Shown here: piece after piece, positions 1 to 9,257 of the stretch
Layout: each line of letters begins with the position of its first letter
Numbering within the stretch: position 1 is the stretch's first letter
From: Anoplolepis gracilipes
Lineage: Eukaryota; Arthropoda; Insecta; Hymenoptera; Formicidae
Length of the DNA: 64,000 bases
Direction of reading: 5' to 3'
Assembly: GCF_047496725.1 (NCBI RefSeq)
Contig: NC_132977.1
Location: 12,782,001-12,846,000 of the forward strand
Translations under genes and position numbers: made by a program
Notes under the pieces: model-generated
Database searches by the model: none
Told to the model about the DNA's origin: nothing
Seen by the model: only the letters and a program-made list of their open reading frames with translations

Positions 1-17
1 AAAAACGCGCTCAATCG

Positions 18-521
18 GTGGAAATGATAAAACAAATAGTCGTCTCCGTGCCGAAATCTTATCGCGACAAAGCACGCGCTCTATTGAAATATTTGGTAGA
101 CACCTCGGAGTCTAGGATTAGCTGGGATAGACGCGGAGTTGTGACTATAGACGGTATAGTCGTAACGGGATCGAATATCTCGGATCTCATAAACGATGCG
201 ATACGGGAAAGAAAAACCGTAAAAGCAACCGGAAGAATTCAATTTGCTCGATTACTGCATGATATAAACACGCCTTCCAATCTCATAGGTAATCGCGATT
301 TGTTACGAGTTCATCGTATTAAAAATCCGTTACCTCACGAGAGCTCCACTCCGAAGAAAACTCTGCGCTCAAAATCATACACTTGTAAATTAAACGAATC
401 CGACGCAGACACGATATTTGTATCCGCCGGCGAAGACAGCGCCGATGAAACATTAACACACGATAACGAAGATTCTCCGTCGAAAGGGAAAAAATGTTTA
501 CTCAATTGGATGAGACTCTAA
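18..521 (+). CDS. Conserved Polinton-associated protein of unknown function, possibly 5'-partial
   Basis: The ORF encodes 167 aa from an ATG at 18. The reading frame is also open upstream to the window edge, so this may be the C-terminal part of a longer protein. Residues 1-100 look like a compact domain (VVSVPKSYRDKARALL near the N-terminus, then VVTIDGIVV and ISDLINDAIRERK). The last 60 residues are acidic and low-complexity. I have the impression that this domain recurs beside integrase and capsid genes in arthropod Polinton-like loci, but I know of no assigned activity. It overlaps the start of the integrase frame by 28 bases, which suggests compact viral packing. Confidence 0.6.
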   Translation: MEMIKQIVVSVPKSYRDKARALLKYLVDTSESRISWDRRGVVTIDGIVVTGSNISDLINDAIRERKTVKATGRIQFARLLHDINTPSNLIGNRDLLRVHRIKNPLPHESSTPKKTLRSKSYTCKLNESDADTIFVSAGEDSADETLTHDNEDSPSKGKKCLLNWMRL

Positions 522-1600
522 TGTCGGAATTCGAAAAACTGTATTACGACCCCTCGCACTACGAAGGGTATTCCGCGGTGGACAATTTAATGCGAGCCGT
601 TAAACCGAATTTTAGTCCCAACAATGTTCTCGACTGGCTTAAATCGCAAGACGCGTACACGCTGCATCGACCGGTACGACGAAAACTTCCGCGTTTATAT
701 TACAACGTGACAAATATCGACGATTTGAGGGAAGCTGATTTGATTGATCTTCGTAATCTCAAGAGCTATAATGACGGTTATTCCTATTTACTCGTAGTAA
801 TCGATGTGCTTAGTAAATTTGTATGAGTTGAACCTTTACGTGACAAAACAGGTATCTGTGTAATACGAGCTTTTAAGCGTATATTCTCGAGAAGCAATGG
901 TCGTCTACCGGTTTGCCTACAGACCGACAAAGGTAAAGAATTTATAGCGCGTCCTGTACAAAAATTCTTAAAAGAAAAAGACATTCGCTTTCGCGTAACT
1001 CGCAATCCTGATATTAAAGCAGCTATAGTGGAGCGTTTTAATAGAACACTCAAGGAACGTATGTGGCGTTATTTTACGCATAAAAATACACGACGTTACA
1101 TAAATGTTTTACAGGATATCGTTCACGCTTATAATCACACGCGTCATTCCAGTATCAAAATGCAACCTGCGGTCGTTACGCGGGAAAATGTCCGCATTGC
1201 GCGCGAAAATATAACTCTTCGTTGGAAAAACGAGAAATGCGAAAAACAAAAAGCTAAATATCGCGTTGGCGAACTCGTGCGGATCAGTAGAGCAAAAGTC
1301 ACCTTGGAGAAAGGATACGAGGCAAAGTGGAGCGAGGAGATATTTCGAATTCATCGGGTTCTTGATTGGCGAAAACCGCGAGTGTACGAACTAAGTGACT
1401 TAGCCGGCGAGGTCATAGACGGTATTTTTTACGAGCAAGAATTAGCCCTAGTTGAGAAAAATTTACAGGAGGAAGAATTTATCGTCGATCGCGTGATAAA
1501 GAGCAGAGGACGTGGTGATAATAAACAGTTAGTTAGCTGGCGTGGTTATCCTAGCAAGTTCGATAGTTGGATTCCCGCTTCAAGTTTAACAAATCTTTGA
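494..1600 (+). pseudogene. Polinton DDE integrase with C-terminal chromodomain, one nonsense codon
   Basis: This is a retroviral-type integrase of the F54H12.3 family, which inserts the element DNA into the host chromosome. One frame runs from the ATG at 494 to 1600 and is interrupted only by TGA at 824-826, where relatives normally have Trp. Acidic catalytic candidates are visible in order: Asp in EADLIDL, Asp in LQTDKGKEF and Glu in AAIVERFNRT. The last ~50 residues form a chromodomain (FIVDRVIKSR, then LVSWRGYPSKFDSWIP). The gene overlaps the preceding ORF and ends two bases before the penton-like ORF. Full length would be about 368 codons, typical for the family. The single stop suggests recent inactivation. 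Confidence 0.88.
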
Positions 1601-1601
1601 G

Positions 1602-2512
1602 ATGAGGGAGGACCAATTTCTACTGGTTCTTCCGAGCAATAGCAGTATGCGTTATTTTCCGGACAATACTACCTCGTCATTTATTACGGAATTGCCTCAA
1701 TCGATACAGTTACACGGCGAATGGGAAGTCGCGCTCAGTGAAATTCAATTTCCCAATACTTTTTTTCATATACAACGCGGTGAGAATATACTCACATTCG
1801 CCGATGTTGACATTCAAGGTAACGAGGAAAAAGATTCTGTGATAATTCCGAGGGAAGACGAAATACAGGCTGGCATTTATAAAAATATGGACGAACTTCT
1901 CGACGCGATTAATACGACGTGTAAAGGAGTCGGTTTGCATTTTCGTCTGGATCGACGGGGGTTATCCGCCGGTAGTATAGAGTTTTACCTTGAGTGTGAT
2001 GAAAATAATTGTAAACTAAATCATTATGTAAACTTTTCCGATAAACTTCTACGAATACTCGGTTTAGGGGATGCACTTTATAATGCTCCTAAGCGGGAAG
2101 AACGATACTATACTATGCTTACGACGTATAATCCTGATTAAAAAAAAAATCTACATCAATTTTTGTTAAACTCGGTTTTGAAAAGGGACGCTTTGGATTC
2201 TTTAGTTACGAATCCTGTAGTTTGGCTCGCGGTATTCCCGATAAACTATTCGTTTATTGTGATATTTGCAAACCTTACATAACAGGCGATGTGCAGTCTC
2301 CTCTTCTCCGAATAGTGTCGGTCGAGGGGCATGTTCGCGATTACGAGTACGGAACGAATCAAGTGAAACATTTCTCTTCTCTGCATTATATCCCGTTACG
2401 ACGAACAAATTTCAGTAGGATTGAAATCGATATAAGAGATCAGTTCGGAAAAAAAATAGCATTCGAATCCGGAACATCGACTATGACATTACACTTTAGG
2501 CGAACCCGTTAG
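1602..2512 (+). pseudogene. Penton-like minor capsid protein, split by a frameshift in a poly-A run
   Basis: Two ORFs, 1602-2141 and a second frame open from about 2141 to 2512, make one protein. The first begins DQFLLVLPSNSSMRYFPDN and the second contains KLFVYCDICKPYITGDVQ and PLLRIV. I recognise this pair as one arthropod Polinton/adintovirus family, usually interpreted as the penton (single jelly-roll) protein at capsid vertices. The frame changes at the A9 run at 2141-2149, directly after the TAA at 2139-2141, so slippage there is the likely break. The gene starts two bases after the integrase stop. The penton assignment is family knowledge plus context; the jelly-roll fold is not something I can see directly. 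Confidence 0.72.
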
Positions 2513-2569
2513 TATTGCGAACGTCGGCGTCATAGGGAAAAAGATAAAAATTAAGTTCTCAAATGCAAC

Positions 2570-3151
2570 ATGACAGATTACTACGAGTATTACAATTTAC
2601 AAAGCGGCAGAGGTGGTGGAATTTCGAGAGTTTTCGTCGGCGCACCTTATCAACGCGGTCATGGAATCGGAAGTTTTCTAGGAGGATTATTTAGACGTAT
2701 ACTACCTTATCTAAGTAGAGGAGCGCGTGCAGTAGGGAAAGAAGCTTTACAAGCAGGTGTTAATATAATCGGTGATATTGAAAATAATATACCGTTAAAG
2801 GTGTCGACCGAAAACCATTTTAAAGAATCGCGCGAAAATCTCAAGAGAAAAGCTAAAGAAAAAATAAGTAGTCTAATGAAAGGCTCGGAATATAAGATAG
2901 ATGCGAAAATGCACGTAGCTCAGTTTCCTTTCGCCGGGCTTAACGCGCGTATCGTTAAATACGCGGTAACGTCGTCACATAAACGTCGGCAATCAAATAA
3001 GAAAAGATTACCGAAAAAAACCAAAGCGCGGAATAAAACATTAAAAAGCAAGGGGAGAAAGAAAAATCGCAAGTCAAAGAAAAGATATAACTCCTCCGCG
3101 AAACGTCGTAAAACTTCTAGAAAGCGCACCGTATCCGACATATTTTCTTAA
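2570..3151 (+). CDS. pX/pVI-like core or membrane-active capsid protein
   Basis: The 193-aa ORF is intact. The N-terminal 60 residues are glycine-rich with an amphipathic or hydrophobic stretch (GIGSFLGGLFRRILPYLSRG). The middle is helical and charged. The last 70 residues are almost entirely Lys/Arg/Ser. This two-part design matches the pX/pVI-like proteins reported in adintoviruses: an adenovirus-like membrane-active segment joined to a DNA-binding tail. It lies between the penton-like and capsid genes, as expected for a virion component. The call rests on composition and position, not on catalytic motifs. Confidence 0.68.
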   Translation: MTDYYEYYNLQSGRGGGISRVFVGAPYQRGHGIGSFLGGLFRRILPYLSRGARAVGKEALQAGVNIIGDIENNIPLKVSTENHFKESRENLKRKAKEKISSLMKGSEYKIDAKMHVAQFPFAGLNARIVKYAVTSSHKRRQSNKKRLPKKTKARNKTLKSKGRKKNRKSKKRYNSSAKRRKTSRKRTVSDIFS

Positions 3152-3226
3152 ACGATACTACGCTAAACACAGTAGACAATGAAAATATCAGTAAAAGATA
3201 TTGATAAAAATTTACGATAAATAATC

Positions 3227-4567
3227 ATGTCTTTTCTTCATACGTATTCGAGCGAGTGTTTAAAAAGTGAACTCGATCTTTTTTCTTTACCACCCACGCA
3301 GACTAGCATCGAAAGTTCACAATGGATCTATTACAAACCCGTCAGCTCGCTCTCGGACGACTCACCGATAGAATTCGTCATCCCAGGCCATAGAGAAGAA
3401 TATTTAGATCTCACACATACCATGCTGAGTCTTCGAGTGCGCGTGGAAACCAACAACGACCTCGCGCCGCGAACGGAAGATACCGCCGCCGCCACAGAGG
3501 TCAAAGTAGGTCTCGAAAATCATTTACTCCACTCCATCTTCAATCAGATCGACGTGTATTTCAATCAAAAGCTCGTGCCGCCTCCGAACAACGCTTACGC
3601 GTACCGCGCGTACATCGAGGCGTTGTTAAATTACTCTTCACCCGCAAAAACTACCCATCTAACCTCGAGTCTGTGGGACGCGGATACACCCGGATACATG
3701 GACGATCTATTGGAATCAAAAGGCAACGCCGCGCTCGTGAGACGAGCTCGATACATTCACGGAGAACGAGCGCTAGATCTTATAGGACATCTTTATTGCG
3801 ACGTTTTCAATCAAGACAAATTTTTAATTAACGGCGTAGAAGTACGCTTACGACTCGTACGCTCGAAAGATTCATTTTGTCTCATGGAAAGTAACAGTTT
3901 ATCGAAAATTCATATATTGGATGCCAGCTTACTTGTGAGAAGAGCGAAAATAAGCGCCGGGGTGTTACTCGTACACGCTAGAATGTTGAGTAAAGTTACT
4001 GCCAAGTATCCACTTACGAGAGTCGAGGTTAAAACTTTTACGATTCATAGCGGGGTAATGGCGGAATCAATAGATAATGCAATATTAGGTCAACTACCGA
4101 AACGAATAATAGTCGGTTTCGTCAATAATAAAACATTTAATGATGATAGAAAATTAAATCCGTTTAATTTTAAAAATTGGGGTATAAATTTCTTCTCGAT
4201 ATATGTTGATGGTATGCAAATTCCCAGTAGGCCATTACAGTCGGTTTTCTCGGTTGAAGAACCGCTTTATGTTGAAGCTTATCAAACGCTTTTTTCGGGG
4301 ACAGGTATCCATTTTTTGAATGAAGGAAATTCTATAAGCAGAGAGGATTATTTCAAGGGATATACGTTATTTGCTTTTGACCTTACACCCGATTTGTCCG
4401 CTAATTGTGCTGGTCATTGGAATCTTGTGAAACATGGAAGTTTGCGATTAGAAGTGCGATTCGAGAGAGCTCTTGCCGAGACCATTAACTGTATTGTTTA
4501 CGCAGAGTTCGATAATGTGATAGAAATCGACGCGTCGCGTCAAGTCATCGTCGATTTTTCCGGCTAG
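3227..4567 (+). CDS. F54H12.2-family protein, putative Polinton major capsid protein
   Basis: The 446-aa ORF is intact and starts MSFLHTYSSECLKSELDLF. Conserved features of the F54H12.2 family are visible, including SSLSDDSPIEFVIPGH, YLDLTHTMLSLRVRV and LLHSIFNQIDVYFNQKLVP. The protein is rich in predicted beta strands and has no catalytic motif. By family size, position beside penton-like and pX-like genes and sequence type, I interpret it as the double jelly-roll hexon that forms the capsid shell. It is the longest undamaged ORF in the viral block. The structural interpretation is inference; family membership is strong. Confidence 0.78.
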   Translation: MSFLHTYSSECLKSELDLFSLPPTQTSIESSQWIYYKPVSSLSDDSPIEFVIPGHREEYLDLTHTMLSLRVRVETNNDLAPRTEDTAAATEVKVGLENHLLHSIFNQIDVYFNQKLVPPPNNAYAYRAYIEALLNYSSPAKTTHLTSSLWDADTPGYMDDLLESKGNAALVRRARYIHGERALDLIGHLYCDVFNQDKFLINGVEVRLRLVRSKDSFCLMESNSLSKIHILDASLLVRRAKISAGVLLVHARMLSKVTAKYPLTRVEVKTFTIHSGVMAESIDNAILGQLPKRIIVGFVNNKTFNDDRKLNPFNFKNWGINFFSIYVDGMQIPSRPLQSVFSVEEPLYVEAYQTLFSGTGIHFLNEGNSISREDYFKGYTLFAFDLTPDLSANCAGHWNLVKHGSLRLEVRFERALAETINCIVYAEFDNVIEIDASRQVIVDFSG

Positions 4568-4570
4568 TTT

Positions 4571-4770
4571 ATCTATGCACGATTTATGCCTCGTAGTGTA
4601 ATACTCGGTTAAAAATTCCCCCTCCAATTTCAAATAAAATATCGATATCGCCGTGTTTTCCAAAAACGTGTATTGTAACAAAAGAAGATTTAGTTTCATT
4701 CGAGACGTGAACGCGAGCGTTTCGTGAAGAGGTTATACTTTGTCATTGCAAGCACATAAATTTTCACAAT
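4571..4770. other. Intergenic gap between capsid gene and next ORF
   Basis: These 200 bases have no ORF that looks real. They are more AT-rich than the flanking genes and probably hold the promoter of the next gene, though I see no clear motif. Confidence 0.4.
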
Positions 4771-5448
4771 ATGGACATAGTCATCGACATACAAGGCTTC
4801 CGTGATGTCAACGATAAATTTATCCTAAAGGAAGTCGCTATTGTCTCCATTAACGCCCCAATCGTCGGTCATTGGATTATGATGTCTCCACATCCATTTG
4901 GAGAATTATCCGCAAAAGCAAGACGAGAAAACAATTGGCTCTCGCAAAATTATCACGGTATCGAGTGGTTCGACGGTGAAACTAATCTGAAATATTTTAT
5001 TTCACATTTGCGCGAAATTACAAGACGTGTGCGTTACATTTACGTTAGAGGCAACGAAAAGGCAAGCTACTTGCGGAATATACTTTCCAGAGATATAAAT
5101 AATTTGGAAGATATCTCTCCGCCATTTAAAAATCTATCGTCAAAAGAAGAAGACGGACGATATTGCTCTCACCACGGATTTTGGAATTTTGGAATCTTCC
5201 GTTGCGCATTACACAATGCTTATAAACTAAAATACTGGTTAGTCACACAAAATAATCGTGATATCGACGTTACGTTTAGTACTCAAGTTAGTTGTAGTAC
5301 TGAGAAAGATTGTGAAATATACTCCGAGAACCCGGACGACGAAATCGCCGAGGAAATCGAAAGCAAAGATTATGTTTTTTGTGACATGAATGAAAATATT
5401 AAATCGAGTAGAGAAACAAAATCTGCAAAAAATCGAACATCTAATTGA
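4771..5448 (+). CDS. Unknown Polinton ORF with conserved acidic and Cys/His motifs (nuclease-like?)
   Basis: The 225-aa ORF starts MDIVIDIQGFRDVNDKF. It has an early acidic VIDIQGF motif, then KEVAI, a mid-region YIYVRGNEKASYL and a CSHHGFWNFGIFRCALHNA signature near residue 130-150, followed by an acidic tail. The order of acidic and His residues is reminiscent of DEDD-type RNase H-like exonucleases, but I cannot align it with confidence. I believe related ORFs occur beside capsid genes in arthropod Polinton-like loci. The end is uncertain: a second frame overlapping from 5390 has similar composition and may be the true C-terminus after a frameshift. Confidence 0.55.
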   Translation: MDIVIDIQGFRDVNDKFILKEVAIVSINAPIVGHWIMMSPHPFGELSAKARRENNWLSQNYHGIEWFDGETNLKYFISHLREITRRVRYIYVRGNEKASYLRNILSRDINNLEDISPPFKNLSSKEEDGRYCSHHGFWNFGIFRCALHNAYKLKYWLVTQNNRDIDVTFSTQVSCSTEKDCEIYSENPDDEIAEEIESKDYVFCDMNENIKSSRETKSAKNRTSN

Positions 5449-5614
5449 AAAAGAAGAAGAAGAGGGATTCGTGAAATTGACGAAATCAAAGACGTTGCTG
5501 GATGAAAACAAGTTTAAAATTACTAACATTACTACGCAAACCGACATTGAAAACCCGAAAGCCGATATTGATAAAATCGCATTATCAAAAGAGGTAAAAA
5601 CCGACGTTATTTAA
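5390..5614 (+). CDS. Short overlapping ORF, probably the frameshifted tail of the preceding gene
   Basis: This 74-aa ORF overlaps the end of the previous one in another frame. It is Glu/Lys-rich, contains the phrase ITNITTQTDIENP and ends before the protease gene. Charged tails of this kind often close viral or transposon proteins, so I read it as the displaced C-terminus of the 4771 ORF and not as a separate gene. Confidence 0.35.
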   Translation: MKILNRVEKQNLQKIEHLIEKEEEEGFVKLTKSKTLLDENKFKITNITTQTDIENPKADIDKIALSKEVKTDVI

Positions 5615-5651
5615 ATAATACCGCACGTTCGTTCGCCTTTGTTGGAAAAAA

Positions 5652-6121
5652 ATGAACTCTCGCGAAATTTTGCAAGCACTCCATCATCTCAATGCCAGAC
5701 ATGTGAGAGTGTATTCTGCCGACAGAGTTCCGAGGGTGTGGACGAGGTCGAAGGCCATCGTTGTTAACACCGACAACCATACTCGACCTGGAGAACATTG
5801 GGTCGCTTTCTTCCTCAATAAATACGATACAGGCACTTACTTCGATAGCTACGGTTACCCCCTTTGTTTTCCGGATTTTTACTCCGACTGCGGCGAAATT
5901 CCACCATCCACCATTGGAACACCCAGCAATTACAAGGAATTTTTTCTTAAACTTGCGAGCAATACTACTGCGTATTTTTATATTATATGTGTAGCGGTTA
6001 CGATCTTAATCAGTTTCTTACTCTTTTTACCGAAGATTGCGAACGTAACGATCGCTTGATTGTACGATTATTTAATAAAATTTTCTTTCACGAAAAACGT
6101 ATTAAACATACCGACATGTAA
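5652..6121 (+). pseudogene. Adenain-type cysteine protease, C-terminal part in another frame
   Basis: In adenoviruses, Polintons and adintoviruses this enzyme matures capsid proteins. The first frame (5652 to about 5945) contains the His of GEHWVAFF and the acidic FDSYGYP motif typical of family C5. The segment that should carry the Cys nucleophile is not in that frame; its tail instead reads as a spurious hydrophobic run ending at 6059. A matching Cys-containing segment is present in a second frame from about 5951 to the TAA at 6119-6121, with its Cys codon at 5954-5956. The residue after that Cys is Glu, where Gly is usual. One indel near 5945-5953 explains this. The protein would be inactive as encoded. 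Confidence 0.82.
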
Positions 6122-6531
6122 TGCTTAAACATGTAAACCTTTGTGTAATAAAATATAAAAAATACATTGTACTATTATTTAATAAAAATTAATTATTACC
6201 TTAATTATATGTAATAAGAATCTTGATTTTTGTAGTAAAAATCTGCATCAATAAATGTGAGCAATTTTATTTTTAATCATCTATTTCTTTCACCCGCTCC
6301 TCTTTCCCATTTTACATATAAGTAGTTCCGTTACTTTTATTGTTGAAAGAGGATGTTCCGCAACCTCTTTCAACAATAGGCGCTCATCGTAATATAAGAC
6401 ACCGATAATACTATTTCTTTCGTTGCGTCATACCATCGCGTTTGACAGAACCTGCACGTTCCTGTGTTATTATCTTTTTTTTCATTTTCACAGGCATGAC
6501 GTTATACATGGTCAACTACCATGTGACGTCA
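6122..6531. other. AT-rich 3' flank of the viral block with polyA-like signals
   Basis: No credible ORF is present. Several AATAAA-like runs lie in 6075-6270, consistent with 3' ends of the late genes. The only structured part is the hairpin listed separately. Confidence 0.45.
6338..6378. repeat. Perfect 15-bp hairpin
   Basis: Arms 6338-6352 (TATTGTTGAAAGAGG) and 6364-6378 are exact inverted complements separated by 11 bases. It lies between the viral late genes and the PolB remnant, where transcripts from both strands would converge. A 3'-end processing role, or a leftover foldback, are both possible. Confidence 0.55.
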
Positions 6532-6998
6532 TTTGTTTTGACGGGCCATACCTGCCCCACGTGCAGAACGCACTTTTCCGTCCCACCACCGTCACCGTAA
6601 CCGTTATCGCCCCAAGAGCCATACCTGCCCCGCTTGCAGAACGTCAAAGCGCTTTTTACTCCCTTCACCAGCACCGTAACCGATATCGGACCAAGAGCCA
6701 TACCTGCCCCACTACGTAACATAAATGCCTTATCTAACCTTTACTCTAGTAAGTTCTTATTTAGCTCAACACACCAGGACCAGGATCAGCAATACAAAGA
6801 ACCCAGGTTCAAGTCCCGAGAAAACCAGAAAATTTTTCCAAAAAATAAATTTTTCTTACCTGAGCACGAACCCTTCCCCCTCCAACCACCACTTTTTTTC
6901 TGTCAGTCCCGGTGGTGGTGGGGGAAAACACCAGACACCCCCGCGGTGCTCGAGGGCGCGGTGGTGGGGGTTTGTTTTGACGGGCCATACCTGCCCCA
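6532..6998. repeat. GC-rich block bounded by an exact 28-bp direct repeat
   Basis: A 28-bp sequence (TTTGTTTTGACGGGCCATAC followed by CTGCCCCA) occurs exactly at 6532-6559 and 6971-6998. Two shorter relatives containing GCCATACCTGCCCC occur near 6618 and 6697. The block differs from its surroundings by runs of G and C. Its right edge is exactly where PolB coding similarity stops. I do not recognise the source; it could be a small insertion or a repair patch. Confidence 0.6.
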
Positions 6999-7953
6999 TT
7001 ACTACTGGCGTGCTTGTCCCTCTTTTGCTCCGAAAGACGAATAGGAACAATATTTTCGTTGTCGATGGTATACACATTGATTGAAATATTGTTATATTTC
7101 AAACTTTTTAATTTGATTAAGAGTCACTGAAAACTCAATGTCTCGAAGATTTAGCACATCCGTATAATGCGGGTAATTCTCGTTCAACACTTCTTTCAGC
7201 GGGATACATAGCAGCAGTCACTGCCCGTGCAAAACATGCATTGTCTTTGGATTGCACGTTAACTATCGCTCGCTTCATCATTATCTTTCGCGGTAATATA
7301 ATATGACATCCCGCACACATAGGATTATATTTATTTATATTTACAGTCAAATTAAGTATACGCGATAATGCCCACCCACTATTACGTTCTTGAAATTCTT
7401 CGAGAGATGCTAAAGTGGGCTCGATAACACGTTGCTCGTACCATTCGCGTAAATCAGATGTACGAAATAGTTCACAGTTTTTTGTACTTACACTTTTATC
7501 GTCGTGCTTTTCACCCGCCACAAACTCACCGTTAAACACAGTATTTACTTTCACGCTGCAGTGTATTTTGATAGCGTCTCGCACATGTTCGAGCACGATA
7601 TCACTCGCGTCTTCGAGAAACTGACGAGGTTCGATATAATTGATATTGATTATCGCACCAGTCGATATACGGTTCTCGAACGCTGTATCAATTTCTCGCC
7701 AAAATAGTGCAGCTTGATGCGCGCTGTGTCCGGCACCCGCGTGTACGAAACGTTTACGCAACGCATTTTTCAGTCCTTCGAGTTGCGCGATCTTTGCGAT
7801 CAACAATTGTTGATATCCGATTGATATTCGCGGTCGTTTAATTCGACTCTGCTCTTCCAACGACTTGATATATTCATCGCATCGCACCTCCCACGCAAAG
7901 TACTCCTCCACCGAATTTATCAAGGTGGATTGATGTGTTAAAACCTGCTCCAT
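6999..7953 (-). pseudogene. N-terminal remnant of Polinton family B DNA polymerase
   Basis: The - strand ORF 7953 to 7135 starts MEQVLTHQSTLINSVEEYF. It carries the N-terminal region found in hymenopteran Polinton-type protein-primed PolBs: GWALSRILNLTVNINKYNP, CAGCHIILPRKI and IVNVQSKDNACFARAV. After a frame disruption near 7105-7135, similarity resumes in another frame down to about 6999 (NNISINVYTIDNEN, then RLSEQKRDKH). It then ends abruptly at the GC-rich repeat block. All exonuclease and polymerase motifs are missing. Its orientation opposite to the capsid genes matches the usual Polinton/adintovirus layout. Confidence 0.75.
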
Positions 7954-8129
7954 TTTTTACATATAAGGTACACTCGCACAAGCTTCGACAATAATGGCAA
8001 AAATGTGACACTCTGTTCTGATTTATATCTAATCGTTATATTCTTTTCGCGTTGCGAAACGTTATTCTTTCGTGTAAACATCCGTCATTTCTATAATATC
8101 ATGTTTCTTTATCTCACACATATTTCGTG
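7954..8129. other. Upstream region of the PolB remnant
   Basis: AT-rich DNA directly 5' of the PolB start on the - strand. No ORF. It probably includes the old PolB promoter, but no motif is clear. Confidence 0.3.
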
Positions 8130-8225
8130 GTAATGTAATATAATATGACATCCTGTACGCATAGCATTATATTTATTATTTATATTTATAGTCAAATATA
8201 ATAATGCCCACCCACTATGCGAAAC
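8130..8225 (-). pseudogene. Degenerate second copy of a PolB segment
   Basis: Bases 8130-8225 closely resemble 7290-7380 inside the PolB remnant. They share the AATATAATATGACATCC stretch, the TTATATTTATTTATATTTA-like run and AATGCCCACCCACTAT, with small indels. The copy has the same strand sense, contains stops and has no continuing reading frame. It is a partial tandem duplication of the polymerase N-terminus. Confidence 0.7.
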
Positions 8226-8226
8226 G

Positions 8227-8430
8227 TTATTCTTTAGCGCAAACATTCGTACTGTTGGCGTTCTGTATATGTTCATTTAGCAAAAATTTTATCTCACGCT
8301 TTGTCATATACATTTGTAACTGAATATTTGAATCGATTTCATCATACGGCAGCCACCCACGGCGCTCGAGAAAGCACGTGGGGACGATTTTTAATAATTT
8401 TTTAGCAGCCTTACATTGGCGCTTGCAAAA
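8227..8430 (-). CDS. Short unrecognised ORF, possible gene fragment
   Basis: The - strand frame is open from 8430 to the stop at 8227 (about 67 codons, no early ATG). It includes LKIVPTCFLERRGWLPYDEI and KREIKFLLNEHIQNA, which reads like real globular protein despite the short length. It lies among Polinton fragments in PolB orientation. I cannot assign it. It may be a decayed viral gene piece. Confidence 0.3.
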   Translation of the reverse strand, partial: FCKRQCKAAKKLLKIVPTCFLERRGWLPYDEIDSNIQLQMYMTKREIKFLLNEHIQNANSTNVCAKE

Positions 8431-8573
8431 TTACATCAGAAATACTCCCCTCCTCATTACATTTTGCGATATTACAAATTGCTCGCAGTACTTTGAATAG
8501 TTTAGTATCGTATCAGTTGTCCGTACATAAGGTTGTGCAAAAAAAAATGTGCTCCGCAAAAAAAACCAACAAG

Positions 8574-9257
8574 ATGAATTTTTACATTCCGATTGAGAAC
8601 GGTGAAATTCAATCAAAGAAAATGTAAGTTTCATTTATTTTCTAAATATTATTTTTTTAATATATTTTAATATTTTATATAGCGTTTCATCTCGTCGTGC
8701 GGTTGCATACTTAGGAGAAGGTATACCTTAACCCCGACATCTTACAAATATTTGGAGATTGGAATAAGCGTTGGAGCTATGTCTTATGTGAAATTGATAC
8801 TTAGTGACAACCGAGGCAATCGAGTAGTATTGCTTATCGTACTCTGGCACTCATTGATGCAGAAACAGACATTGAACGACATGTACAATCGACTGAAAGT
8901 CAACCATTATGGATCTGCGATCTATCTATCCAAATGATTGCATTAAACGGATCGAGGATTGTTAAATTAACATTATTTAATAAGTCTTTGTATATGCAAC
9001 CTCAACCATTATTACATTTATTCGATTTTGAAGATTGTATCGATCATATGCATTCATGGTTGTGTCAAAATACACATCTCGTGAATGAAAAGTTTAAACA
9101 ATTTTGTAACGTTTTGCAACGTAACAATATTACTAATGTAAATGATGCTGTGAAAGCGATTCGCGAGAGTGACGCGTTCGATAGCGGATCACTTGTAGAT
9201 TGCGAATTGTTGGCGTGTGCTATAAATGATATACTTTATGTTACTTGTAATAAATAA
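8574..9257 (+). pseudogene. Unrecognised small gene with a 59-bp intron, frame-broken
   Basis: An ATG at 8574 opens MNFYIPIENGEIQSKK. A GTAAGT donor at 8624 and a TATAG acceptor ending at 8682 define a possible 59-bp intron, after which the frame continues as IVSSRRAVAYLGEGIP and then stops. Coding-like sequence carries on in other frames: EIGISVGAMSYVKLILSDN (to 8937), then the ORF 8934-9257 containing LLHLFDFEDCIDHMHSWL and a run ending LACAINDILYVTCNK. PolyA-like AATAAA follows at the stop. I suspect a Polinton-associated protein with at least two frameshifts, but its function is unknown. Confidence 0.45.

Larger units (their letters stand above)
1..6121 (+). mobile_element. Endogenous Polinton/Maverick (adintovirus-like) structural gene block
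   Basis: Seven collinear ORFs lie close together on the + strand: an unknown protein, a DDE integrase with chromodomain, a penton-like protein, a glycine-rich/basic pX-like protein, an F54H12.2-family putative major capsid protein, an unknown ORF and an adenain-like protease. Integrase, capsid proteins and adenain-type protease together are the hallmark set of Polinton/adintovirus elements. The matching PolB remnant is on the opposite strand at 6999-7953. I found no P-loop packaging ATPase in the window; it may lie left of position 1 or be lost. Three genes carry one break each (824-826, 2139-2149, about 5945-5953), so this is a decayed endogenous copy. The element's terminal repeats are not visible. 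Confidence 0.82.

Noticed and set aside
6338..6378. Hairpin considered as a bacterial-type terminator
   Set aside because: The locus is eukaryotic or virus-derived and the stem is not followed by a T tract; listed only as a hairpin.
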